Positions 27,996 to 42,469 of a stretch of 64,000 bases of DNA are shown here, piece by piece. The stretch covers positions 17,357,739-17,421,738 of the forward strand of contig NC_046648.1 of the NCBI RefSeq assembly GCF_900324485.2. Reading direction: 5' to 3'. The notes under the pieces were generated by a model. The model saw only the letters and a list, made by a program, of their open reading frames with translations, had not been told where the DNA came from and searched no databases. Every line of letters begins with the position of its first letter. The first letter of the stretch is position 1. The stretch comes from Mastacembelus armatus. Lineage: Eukaryota > Chordata > Actinopteri > Synbranchiformes > Mastacembelidae. Both the position numbers and the translations under genes were made by a program.

Positions 27996-30778
27996 TAGTC
28001 CCCTGTGTATTTATGTGTGAGCTATTTTCCCTCTTTCACATACATTCAGACTATTTGCCCTGTCTTTGTTTTATACGTCACTCATGCACAAAGCATATCA
28101 AATTCCTCACTCTCCTCCCCCTCCCCCCTCTCTCTGCTCCTTCTGACTCTCCTTCTTTCTCCTCCTCGGTCTCTCCCTCCCTCTCTTGGCGAGTGTAGCT
28201 AATAGGAGACACATGGGATGAGTGCGAGACATGGGAGTTGAGTCGCTCCAGTGAACACCAGCCACCCTGTAGAGCGAGCGTTCCTTACTGCACTGTAAAA
28301 CTGGAAAGAAAAGAAAAAAAAAACATAGAGAGAAATGAAAAAGAGAAAGAGAGGAGGAGCTGCGAGAGTGTGATTTACGGACACTGCTGAAAGCTCAGGG
28401 CTATGTGTGTGTTCTCACCGTGTCCGGCTGGAGAAATCTCCTTCAAACGGATATGGATCAGTGAACCCAGTCTTTATGTTGCATGACAATCACTGTTGGC
28501 TCACTACTATATAATAAGACTACTACTAGATATGGGCACAAGTACAAGTAGATCTGGTTTCAACAAACTTTTCAACCTTGCATGTCCGTTTGACTTGCCC
28601 TGCAAGATTCTCAAAAAATCTGTATCCCATCTCTTTCATGCAATAAAACCTTCTCGTACTGGTGACGTTGATTAATAGCCTTATCTGTAAGAACCATCTC
28701 AGCCAGGATATTGATAGTGGATATGAGAGACATGCTACAGTATGTGAAATATATATAGTATATATGGCATGCGGTTGACTTGCTTTGTAGGTAGCGTGTC
28801 ATTAAAAGTCACCTTGAATAAGTGTGTCATCACAATGTAAAATATCTTGTAGCAGGACAAAGCTGATTCCCCCTCTGGTGACATCACATCTGGGGGTTAT
28901 TCTTAGCACTTCATCAGTCCTTTCTCTGGATGGATATGGGTGTTGTGAAAGGTGTGTGGGAACGATGAAAGACTTTATTTTGAATGCAGCATTTTAATAA
29001 AAACCTGGTATTATTACTACAGCCTTTGCATGTAAAATAAGGGATTATTATTAGCAGCTGTTGTTTTTAAATCTAGGACAATATATAATTCCTGTTCTTT
29101 CATATTGACCTACTTTTTGTAGCAGATATAAATAGTTTAGTGCATCAGATTCATTCACAGTGTCAGGTAACTTTAAATCACTGAATCTTTAGATACATTT
29201 ATTGTCATTAGCGTCACAACACACTCTCTCAGTAGCAACATTGAAAATACTACAAAGAACAATTTGTCAGAACATCTGGTCCCACATGTGATACCAATAA
29301 TAACGAGATTAAGCAAACAAGTTCAACAAATCAGCACTTTATTATGATGATTGTCACAATAACAGCTAATTATAGCCAGTTTGAATCTACATAGTAAAGA
29401 TTTCAATTAGTTACAACAGAAGAAGAGGTGATGTCTTGTTATCATTATGTGTCCTTGACAGCTGCTGATATGTGCGTCCGTCTATGAGTTAATAGCAGGG
29501 CAATGCATATAAAATGCTGTACCAGGTTACTGCAGATGAATTAATAACAAAACATTTGCGGCTTCACATTAGTAGCTCGGTTTGAAAGTGAATGTGATGC
29601 TGGCAGTTAGCAACCTCTAACTTGTTATTCAGGGAAAGTATTCATAGAGAGACTCAGGCAAAAAAAATAAAATAACAACGTGATGCACTAACAGAACACA
29701 GTGACTAATTTGGCTTAGTCCCTGTCCCACTGCTCCCCCCAGCAAAATACATTCCTTTATAGATGTTCTCATTTCATTCAAGCTCTGTTTTCCCTGTAAG
29801 GCACAGTTTTAACACTTTGCTGTACCATTGAGTTGATGTGATTGCTCCGTGGCCATCTTTCCTTTTCTGCCACAGCTGTCATAAAGTTGTGGCCATCACT
29901 AACTATATTGCACCTTTCCAGTCTCTCTCGCTGCTCATTTTGTGGATTCATTTTCACCCTTCTGACACAGCAGCTGCTACACTCCTATTAAGCCATAGAC
30001 TCCATTTTTCTGCTGCAATCGTACATTGGAGAGCCTCTGTTTGTTTCATCTAATTGGATGCAGATGCAGAATGATTTTCTGATGTCACTCAGAGGAATAT
30101 TTTCAAAGTGGTGCTGAAACCTGCATGAAGGGATGTTTACCCTGGTCAATGAAAATTCTCCTGAGCAAATTCTACAGCTTCTCATTCATCTGCGGGCGCA
30201 CCATCCCAGGTCCACATCAGCAACAGACAAACTGCAAAGTGGTACAAGTGCTGACTGAGAATAGAGTCTGTAGCCCTTTTCACCTCCTCTTACCCAGACA
30301 ATCAATCTCCTCTGACCTCTTGCTCATTCCATTCCAGTGTGGAGAAGAGGATCCCAGAGGATCATCTTGAAGCATTGCTGAGCATCTGTAAGTGGTTGTA
30401 GACAACATGCAGGTGAGCAGAGCAAGAACCAGACCAGAGCCCTCTGTCTGTTTCCACTAGATCAGGGAGGAGCAGATTGCTACCTATAGTTTTCCAGCAT
30501 CCTTGCCATCTTAGCAAGCAGCTACATTATTTAAATTGGTCCAGTCCACTGTAGTGACATTACATTGCCTGGTATCCACCATTTTAAAAATAGTTCAAAT
30601 AACAAGCTAGGCTAGTCTACTCTTTCTAACATAGCATTCTGTTTTGTTTCTTCATATTACTATTTGGTCTTGCAGCATCCCTATTGGTGACATATTTAGG
30701 GTTTCTCCCCCTCTTCCCTCTGTTATTAACCAACTTACTTCATTTCAGATCAGTAAGTTTCTGTGAAAGCCTATTGAC

Positions 30779-30805
30779 TTTTTTTTTTTTTTTTTTTTTT
30801 TTTTT
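30779..30805. repeat. Poly-T tract
   Basis: A run of about 27 T, possibly the tail of a decayed minus-strand retroelement, though no body is recognisable. Confidence 0.85.
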
Positions 30806-32014
30806 CTTCGAGGTTGGAGATAGAATCACAAGGTTTACTGGAGAAATGGAACATCTGGGTTTGTAAAGTTAAAGCACTGGTGAGTCACAGGCACAGAGAA
30901 GGATAAAAACACTCCATTACTGTGAAGATAATTCATTGTAGTTAAGCTTATGTTAGGCCACACACACTGTTGGGTTCAAACATGGTGGAAAGAACAAGTT
31001 GTTATTAAAAACAAAGTGGTGGGACATGAAATATTTATGAAATTGACCACAAATGGTTTACCTTTTTCATGTGTGATGATGATGGCAGCAGAAGTGGAGA
31101 AAAGGCTTTTGATGCAGATAAATTCATTAACAATAGATCCAAACAAGCACTACACTACTACTTCAAAAACAAGGTCAGGATGTCAACAATGTTTTTGCAA
31201 AGTCCTTCATCTTAGGATTTTCTGGGACCTTTTCAACCTGAAAACAAAAAAAATATTAAAGCATGATTGAAAGGGCAATATGGTCTACAACTGCTTTTTA
31301 TTATGTACCCATTTTTTCCCCAGTATTCAACAATAAAATTACTTTAATTAATACAACCTCTAGCCAGATAAACAGCATAAATGGATTGATCTATTAATCA
31401 ATTAAAAATGATGAATTTATTTAAATGAATGTAAATTTTCCATTTTAAATTCAACACTTGACTATTAGGACACACTGAGCTACACTGGTGCTGTGCTTGC
31501 TATAGGTCCGGTGGTGTTGACTGAAACCCCACAAAAAGATTAAGTGTGTTTTGTACATAAAACATTTTGTGACCAACATTACTGCCTACAGCAGCCAAAA
31601 GAAAATGTATTTTATAAGTAAAAAAAAAAGGTTTACTAAACAAAAATAACAGAATTTAAAGTTAAAAGATTTAATTTGTGTAGAACAATATTCACGATTC
31701 AGTAAATTTGTTAAAATGACAACATAAACCACATATTTGAACCGTCTTTGCTTTTCTCAAAACAATGGCATGTTGCTTTCCAGCAAAACCATTTCTCAGA
31801 CATGTGAAATATTGTATATCCATTCAAAGGGATGAAAGAATGAGGGATCCCTTTGGCCATGAATTTAATGGGAAGCACATTTCTCTGTTGGAGATTCAGT
31901 GAAAAACCATCTGAAGCATTCAACAAAACAGCAGAGAAAGTGGGTTGCAATAAAATTATATAACAAGCGTATCTTGATGTTATGGAGCCAGGACACTAAG
32001 GAACCTATAAGAAT

Positions 32015-32170
32015 TTAGATTAGATTAAATTGGATTATATGATGAGATGACACTTCATTGATCTCTTGACTGGAAAAATTCATGTGACAGAGCAGCACAC
32101 AAAAAAATCACAATAAAATCGCAAAATAGAGCGTAACACAGTAAGGTCAGTCAGTAAGATATCAGTGTCA
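32015..32170. mobile_element. Interspersed repeat fragment, class uncertain
   Basis: Begins with GATTAGATT-type repeats, then a decayed form of the TTTATTGATCCC-type sequence frequent in fish genomes, then AGCAGCACACA. Only a fragment remains and no coding sequence is present. Confidence 0.4.
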
Positions 32171-33109
32171 GATGATGTCAGTCTGCAGCCAAACATGAAC
32201 ACATAAGTGAACAATAACAAACTGACATCTTTTTTTTTTAATTTATTTTTGTCTGTATTGCTTATCTATTACTTATATTAATTTTTACATTTCTCTACAA
32301 ATCTTCTGCATATAGAGTATTCAGGGGCAAAATTCAGATAGGTGTGGTCAGAGCACAATACTGGGACTTCAGTTTATGCCCATGATTTAGAGCTGAGCCC
32401 CTTCACAGAATTCAACTTTATTTTAATCCACATTTTCAATTTCAGAGAGATTTTGCGTCATCATTTTAATTGTCTACTCTGAGCACTTGCTCTAAGTGGT
32501 TTATTGCACAGAGCCCCTCCATGTACATGAGGGTGCTCAGCAAATCTCTCTCCAGTAAGTGAGTGTAGCCTGAAATGATAATCTAGTTCGAGATGTTCTA
32601 CTACATCATGAGAGAAGAGTGAAGTGTATGTGTAACACACTTACAACAGTCATTTATCGGAAACGCAAGAAATGTGATTAGTTTAACCTCCAAACGTACT
32701 CATTCAAGATTTGTACTTACTATTTGTAACTTAAACAGTGCACTGACACCTGAACGCTACATGTGTTTGTAAGTCTCAGCCCCAACACTACTTGCATTAG
32801 TGTGCTACTATAACAGCTTCTGCTCTTGTAATTTCATGGTTTTTGAAACTTGGCTGCAGGGATTTGCTCCCATTCAGCCAAAGAAGCATCACTGAGGTTG
32901 GAATTTCAGAGTCAATATTCCAATTCATTTAAAAGGGTTTGGAGTGAGGTCAAAATCAGGCTAATTTTAACTACTTAATAGCTGTCAGGTAGCTTAATAT
33001 ACATGAGAGTGTACATCATTATCATCATTTGTTCATGAATTATAGTTTGTATGAATTACCCTGAATCAGTAATCTAACAAGTAACTGCAGTTTGTAGGTA
33101 TATGCAAAA

Positions 33110-33235
33110 TAGTAGTGTAAAAAGTACAGTATGTGGTTGAGTACAAATATGAAAGTAGCAGAAAATGGAATTACTCAAGGAAAGTACCTCTAAATTATAC
33201 TTGAGTGTTTGAAAACTAAGCTAAGTAGGTGGCTG
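33110..33235 (-). mobile_element. hAT-like miniature element remnant
   Basis: Read on the minus strand, it shows scattered ACTTGAGTA and GTACTTT motifs of the fish repeat whose end reads GTGGAAAGTAACTAAGTAC. Related pieces lie at about 55760, 62108 and 63836. Class is inferred from similarity to hAT ends. Confidence 0.5.
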
Positions 33236-33669
33236 TACTATTGTTATACTATTCAGGTACAGCAAACATAATATATGGTATAGGACACCTACATTTTGAG
33301 CATTTGGTTGTAAAACAGACACTGGCTAAGAGAAGTCACTTTAGAGAAAAGAAGTGCAAGCTCAGTACGATAAACATTAGTATCTGAGCACTGCCAAAAA
33401 CTGTAGACTTATGGGAAATTATAATAATATGCTGTTACTGCCACCTACTGGAGTGCAGTGCAACTTCCACCTCCTAATGCTCCTGCGGCAGAAAACAGAA
33501 TACATTAAACAATGTGAAAATGTTTCGAGCATTAGTGTTTTATTTTGTGAGAACAAATTTATCAGAATTTGTTTATAAAACCTTATGACAGTGTGTAATC
33601 CTGCAATCATTTGCAAATAATTTATAACAGCTAGTGATTACACAAGGCTTAATAAGGTCCATGCACATT

Positions 33670-34034
33670 TCATTTATTCATCCATCCATTATCTATAACC
33701 ATAGTCCTATTTAGGGTCACAGGGATCAGCTGGAGCCTATCCCAGCTCTCTTTGGGTGAAAGGCAGGGGTACACCCTGGACAGGTCACCAGTCCATCACA
33801 GGGCCACGTAGAGACAAACAACCTCACACACTCACACTCACTCCTATGGGCAGTTTAAAGTCACCAATCAACCTGACATACATGTTTTTGGACTGTGGGA
33901 GGAAACCGGAGTACCTGGAATAAACCCACACAAGCACAGGGAGAACATGCAAACTCCACACTTCTGGGTTACAGACCCAGGACCTTCCTGCTGTGAGTCA
34001 ACAGCGCTAACCACTAAGCCACCATGCTGCCCCC
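33670..34034 (-). mobile_element. tRNA-derived SINE
   Basis: On the minus strand the element begins GGGGGCAGCATGGTGGC, has an A-box-like TGGCTTAGTGGTTAGCGC and a decayed B-box about 35 bases later. It continues with the conserved body (GTGGAGTTTGCATGTTCTCC; CCAAAAACATG; GGACTGGTGACCTGTCC; GGGATAGGCTCCAGC) and ends in an ATGGATGGATG tail. That is the layout of a full-length fish tRNA-headed SINE with a LINE-like GGAT tail. It lies just beyond the 3' end of the zinc-finger gene, on the same strand. Confidence 0.8.
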
Positions 34035-34179
34035 ATGCACATTTACAAATTCACAGCTAAACATAGAAAACAGAAAAGATATTCTTTGTTCATAGGTACA
34101 TGGTGAATTATACATAAATTATTTTAATCTATATTTAATCTATTGGACAGAATGTAATTTTGACATCTCCCATTCAACA

Positions 34180-34777
34180 TCATACAGGCAAGTTCTCCCT
34201 CTTGTGAACGCGTCTCACGTGCCTGGCAAGAGACTCCATCCATTTGAAGGATTTCTCACAATAAACACACACAAAGGGTTTCCCCTCAGTGTGGAGTGTC
34301 TGGTGTCTGTTCAGAGCGCTCGTTGTGATAAAAGTCTTTCTGCATATTTGACATCTGTATGGCCTTTCCCCCGTGTGTATCCTGATGTGAGCTGCGAGGA
34401 CGGAACAGTGATAGAAGCGCTTTTCACAAACAGAGCAGCTGTACCGTTTCTCTTTACCCTCCTCGCTGTTGTTGTTGTGGTAGGGGTGAGAGGGTAAGGT
34501 GGGCACCTGCAGGCCAGCTTTAAGACTGGGAGGAGATGAGATGAAGTCTTTTATGTCTGATTCAAGACCCTTGAACTGCTCTGCATCATGGCCTGTCCAG
34601 AAATCCCTGTGACTCTCCTGTTTCTCCTTCTTGACCTGCGAGGGCCCTGGGTGCTCCTGCCCCATGTTGCCGCCCTCCTCTTCTTCACAGTGCTGGGGTT
34701 CAGGGACCTCCACTGCAGGCACTGACTGATGGTGCTGCTGCTGGAGAGGGGGGTGATGATGAAGATGGTGATGGGTG

Positions 34778-34840
<63 letters not shown>

Positions 34841-35159
34841 AGCTGGGCCCCCAGACATCCATCTACCCGGGGGTCTGCGGGGAATGAAAAAGGCAAATAA
34901 CAAAACCATGTAACTCACTGCCCTTCACTGAAACCGAAATCAACAATGCAAGACGTTTGGTTGAAATTAAATTTCATTCAAACCAACCTGAGTTGAGAAG
35001 TTTCACCTGTAACCTAAGACGACTGATTTCTAAATCCTTTGAGCGAGAAATCTCCTCCCCGTACTCGGCTATTGTCTTCTCAACAGCTCCAAATATCTCT
35101 TCCGCTGCTGCTGTCAGTCTCTCGTAGAGAAAAGATTTCAGTGAAACCAGTTTGTCCAT
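34180..35159 (-). CDS. Three-finger C2H2 zinc-finger protein with a polyglutamine tract
   Basis: Two coding exons, 35159-34988 and 34874-34180, join in phase to 288 aa. I cannot name the gene. The N-terminal exon (57 aa, start MDKLVSLKSFLYERL) is a Leu/Glu-rich amphipathic segment of the type that opens many fish C2H2 proteins and probably mediates dimer or partner contacts. Next come Q20 (residues 69-88), a His-rich run, an acidic linker with VKKEKQE, and three C-terminal fingers. Zinc ligands are C204/C207/H220/H224, C232/C235/H248/H252 and C260/C263/H276/H281, the third with a longer H-x4-H spacing. Linkers HTGERP and HTEGKP are canonical or nearly so. Helix positions -1/2/3/6 read H,S,V,A; T,S,A,R; W,E,S,R. 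It is probably a nuclear DNA-binding regulator. The start codon is the first ATG of the leader exon. Confidence 0.88.
34780..34839 (-). repeat. Pure (CAG)20 tract coding for polyglutamine
   Basis: Twenty uninterrupted CAG codons on the coding (minus) strand follow Ala-Gln-Leu and precede a His-Thr-His run. Uninterrupted CAG tracts of this length are usually polymorphic. Confidence 0.97.
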
Positions 35160-35259
35160 TATTAGAAAGAAACGAATAACTTTCCGTTGCCTTTGGAGGC
35201 GTATTCTTACGAGTCCCTGGACGTCACGCTTCGCTTGTAAACATTGACGTGGCACTCAG

Positions 35260-36390
35260 CCATATAAAGTGTTCACTGTGAGAAACTAGCGCCCCCTGCT
35301 GGACAGGGGGGCAAAGTAAAGCAAGACCTCAGGTTGGTACCCGGTCTGCAGAGGGAGATACACTTTGTAGGTGTCCTACCATAAGGTTTTCAGTTATGTC
35401 TTTCACAGTGATTTCAGGTTTAGTTCAATGATATGTTTTAGCAGACTACATTATACTCAGACATGGATCTTTTATTCTGGCCCCACCATACATATAAATA
35501 TGGAGCACAGAAAATAAAAATATATTATGTAGCCCAGTACAATTTACATATAAATTAACATCATGAGCATCAGAAACATAATTGCTGTGACAAGGTTGTT
35601 GTATCTGACTGCATAGGTGTATAGGCTCAATATAAAGCACAGTATTTAACATAGCTTAATGAACATAGTAACCTAATTGTTACTGTCATCTCCTCTGTCT
35701 TGCCCTCTAACAGAATTTCCTGCTCGTATAGCTCAACTTTTACTGTGAAATTAAGACAAGATGGCAAAAAAAAAAACACCCTTGTCCTTGACATTTAGGA
35801 GGAAAAAAAAAGAAAAAAAATTTTTAAGAGGAAGCTCCTTTGTTTCCTGGCTAGAACAGTGAGTCCATTATAGTTAATGCGTAGTGTGTGTCAAACAAAT
35901 GAGAAGTATTGCGTGTTAAAAGCTGGTCAGAAATCTTAGAGCATCTCTTCAGCTGCATTTGGTCCAAGAGACCTGAAATGGGGAGGACCTTGTTTCAGCT
36001 AATTCAAGATGTGGTGACTAAAGCTCCACACACAGGTTTTTATTTAGTTGTTTAAGAAGGATGTTTTTCTATATGTAATTGGCAAAGATTAAGTTTCCTG
36101 TGATACATGATCCCTTCACTACTGCATCTGTTTCAGTTCAGCACCAGGTTAAAAATAGTCATTCTCTTTATGGCATTGTCTTAACAGTTCAAACCTGTAA
36201 CCAGATATTCTCTGCTATCCCAAGAATGCCACCGGGTTTACAATCAGCTGTATACGATCCTAATGCAGTCTGAAGAGTAAGCCATGAGGCCTGTATAGGC
36301 ATTTTATAAAATGTAAGGATTGTCATAAATATCTCAAGACTTCAATGGAAAATCCTGGCACAGATATCATTCAAGGCAAAAGAAAAACAA
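35260..36390. other. Intergenic DNA between the zinc-finger gene and tpi1
   Basis: AT-rich with A-runs at 35765 and 35800-35820. I see no gene, RNA or clear repeat. Confidence 0.5.
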
Positions 36391-36413
36391 GACCAAAACT
36401 TGTCCCTAAACTG

Positions 36414-36419
36414 TTTATT
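36414..36419 (-). other. Poly(A) signal of tpi1
   Basis: AATAAA on the minus strand, about 570 bases beyond the tpi1 stop codon. The intervening sequence has no coding content and fits the 3' untranslated region. Confidence 0.65.
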
Positions 36420-36990
36420 ATGTTTCCTTACAGGCTTCCAACCCTTTAACTTGTCGGCCATGACACAATATGATTAACACGTAATGGAAACTTCCCTCTT
36501 TGCAGAACAGCCAATGAGAGAGCGAGGATCATGCACATCTACAGGGAGGTAAAAGCCACAGATCATAATTACACAAGAGACAACAGTAGTAAAAAGACAA
36601 ATGTGATTGACAAGAGCTGTGACACTGTTCACACGAAAAAGGTTCGTAAACTTTTCAAGTAAAGGCGTGGACTGTCCATCCACCTCAAGGTGCAAGTGTC
36701 AGACTTTACCCCTTGAGCACTTGGTGTGGAAGTTAGTATGCACACAGACTATTCTCAGTGGACTTAACTCGATTCAGTGCAGTACAGTGCATGTGTCAAC
36801 CTGTCCCTTTTCTTCATGACAAAAATATACTCAAAAGAAAGGAAAAGGAGGGAATGACAACATTACACAAATACTTTTGAATAAAAAGGGGAAAGAGGAC
36901 TAAGTGCTGAGAGAGGGATCATGGAACTGGATCGTCTGAATGGAGCTGGCCTCTGATCTGAACACTGTCACGCTGCAGCTGTCTGCGTTT

Positions 36991-39957
<2,967 letters not shown>

Positions 39958-40099
39958 CTAACCCAGCTCCATTGGTTTGTGGAGGCACGCCCGTAAACGC
40001 ATCACCCCATTTGAGGAAAGGGAAGAACAAAAATGTCATGCTGCGTTCAGGTGCTGCATGGAAAACTTTCTCCCAAGTGGATTAACCTGTTGGAGCGCG

Positions 40100-40109
40100 G
40101 TCACGTGAC
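40100..40109. promoter_or_regulatory. GTCACGTGAC palindromic E-box upstream of tpi1
   Basis: A perfect 10-base palindrome with a CACGTG core, about 285 bases upstream of the tpi1 ATG. It matches the consensus bound by bHLH-zip factors (USF, TFEB/TFE3 CLEAR-type) and contains the ACGTG core used by HIF. Occupancy is not known. Confidence 0.5.
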
Positions 40110-42370
40110 ATTAGCCAAGGGTAAAATAAATTTAAAAGAAATAAATTTAAAAGAACTATGTATAAGCACATAAGATGTGATTCGAGTGTAATATAGAGAT
40201 GATTTGTGTACTTTAACCCCTGTCTGAACATCACAGTGGCTTTGTCTTTAGGTAAACATATTTAAAAAATATAACTAAGTAAGTAAAGGATAGTGTGAAT
40301 GACCCAGACCCACTTAGATACAATACAAATGGCTCTAAAAATAATGCTATGGGTACTTTGGGTTTATTTAACTTGTTTAACAATTTCAAATGCAGGAAGC
40401 AACCCAAAACAAATCAAACTAATATGTGCCCTTTAAGAACCAGTTCCCTTTGATAACCTTGTGCACACCTGTATGTATTTTGCAAGTGGGTTGCTCTAAT
40501 CATTTTCATCTGTGGATCCAGGCTGTCTCAGTTTCGTGCCTCTTCATGTAGATCCAGACTGACGCAATAACTCAATGACTGCTGGGTCTACACTATCTGT
40601 TGTTCTTAGTGCTAGTTTATGTTAGTTCTGCATGGCCATGCATGGTATATGTGCTAATTTTGGTCCTGCTACAGAATGAATTTTGGGACCGATCCCTGAT
40701 CCTTTTCTGTGTGATGGATAAGAATATAAATGTCTGAAGTGCCTGGATTAGCCATAGTTGTTACTGCAGACAGAAGTGTGAAAAAAGCTGAATCTCAAAA
40801 ATATCTTGTGGCAAGTTCTAAGATAAAAATGAAAATTTTCTGCATTCAGAACACATGGAGGTCTAGTATTTTAAAAGTTTGTATATTGTTTTTATTGATA
40901 AATTAAACATTTCAAACTAACCGCAGAACAAGCAGGCTGTATAAATCAAATATATATATAAAATGATTACGCCCCCGTTAATGCAACCTAACCACGTTGA
41001 AGCGCTCTGATTGGACGATATTAAGGTCCTGTTTTGCATACCCATCATGCATTGCGGTTGTAATACATGCTTTTTTTCACGTATACAGATACATTCTTAA
41101 AGATTGTGTTTATAAAAGCATACACAACGTTCATTTTTACTCTTTTCACTTGCCTTTACTTACACACGGATCGACTAAGTGCAGCCTATTTGCACCATAA
41201 TAAGGAGTAACAGACTCGGAGTAGTAGTCGTGCACGGTAACATATATTCGATAGGAAAACTTGCTCTTTAGTTATTTGTCCAGCAGGTTTCTCATACAGA
41301 GAAGCCCATCTTATTAGTCTAAGAAAAATACGACTTTCTGGAGAGTTTACTGAAAACTGACAAAGATTTTTATTTCGTCATATGTGCTTTCAAGTAGTCT
41401 AAATTGTTACTCTCTCTCTTTAATCAAAGGAGTTCAAATAAAGTTCTGTCAACAAATTAGATAATCAAAACACATTTAGATATCAGCCAAATTTTTCAAA
41501 GTCGGGCCAGATAACTGTATTGTAAAAAAGACAAAATGTAATTTTTTTTTTTTGCCTAGGTTTGGTTGAAATATTGTTTTTCATTATTTACTGACATTTT
41601 AGATCAGTGTAATGCTTATCAGTTCAATTTTTTATTTGAGACGAAACAAAGAAAATTGGAAGATTGAATTCAATTCTAAATATCTGTTTTTTCATTTCTT
41701 AGACTCTTGTAAATGAATTATTTTGTGAGTTTCTCAATTTCAATGAAATATCCCATGGATAAACAGGAAATTGAAAAACGGACGTATTTTCCGTATGTAT
41801 TACGCTGTTTGAGACCTGAGCGGCGGCTGGTTGCGCCTGGTTGATCAACTTTCTGATGGTCCCACCTTTGTCCAAGGTTCACATCCGGTCTGTCTTAGGC
41901 CTTAACGTTCATTTAACACAAAAAATCTCATACAGTCACACATCTGTCTGAGAGATATAATTTACAGCATGTTTCTGATAAAAGCATGTTTCTTAAAAGA
42001 TTCACCAAATTTGACATATGACAAATGGCTGCACAATCACTACAAAAAGCCACAAAATTAAATGCACATACATACAAAAAACAAATAGGCAACACAAATA
42101 GGCAAAACGACCAAAACTGTGATGACGAGTGTAGGAGAGGTGGGGGCCCATTACATACAGTATCTGTGCCCAGTAGCCCATTGTCTCCTAATCCGTCCAT
42201 GGTTTATCATAGGGTCTGCTAGATCACCAGATGGGGGCAAACTCGCACCATTACATCACGTTTATTCCTTAGCCCTATAATGTGCAGGGCTCTCCAGGGA
42301 AGAGAAGGCCGTGAGAGGAGGGGCTGGAGGTGGAGAGCCACACGGTTATTAGGAGGCTGACCGGCGCAGG
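40110..42370. other. Intergenic DNA between tpi1 and lpcat3
   Basis: AT-rich with T-runs and no recognised gene or repeat. Confidence 0.5.
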
Positions 42371-42373
42371 GCC

Positions 42374-42469
42374 TTTAAAAAGCAGAGTGTGCGTGGCTGC
42401 TTGCGTGAGTCCGTAGATTTCATTGAACCGTCGCGAAGAAACGTTTCCGCCCACAAGAAAGATGGCGGC
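42374..42469 (+). promoter_or_regulatory. lpcat3 core promoter and leader with YY1-like start element
   Basis: TTTAAAA at 42374-42380 is a TATA-like element about 85 bases upstream of the ATG, inside a short GC-rich segment. The start codon itself lies within AAGATGGCGGC (42459-42469), a match to the YY1 motif often found just downstream of transcription starts. Both readings are motif-based. Confidence 0.5.

Larger units (their letters stand above)
28000..33660. other. Gene-poor intergenic stretch between atn1 and the zinc-finger gene
   Basis: No open frame resembles a known protein and no tRNA, rRNA or snRNA is seen. A pyrimidine-rich run (28100-28195) is followed by a less AT-rich segment (28200-28440) that looks like promoter or leader sequence but has no gene I can attach to it. 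The rest is AT-rich, with a poly-T at 30779-30805 and repeat remnants at about 32015 and 33110. Confidence 0.5.

Noticed and set aside
28000-34000. Possible miR-200c/miR-141 locus, which lies near ATN1 in human
   Set aside because: By eye I found neither mature sequence on either strand, so it is not reported.
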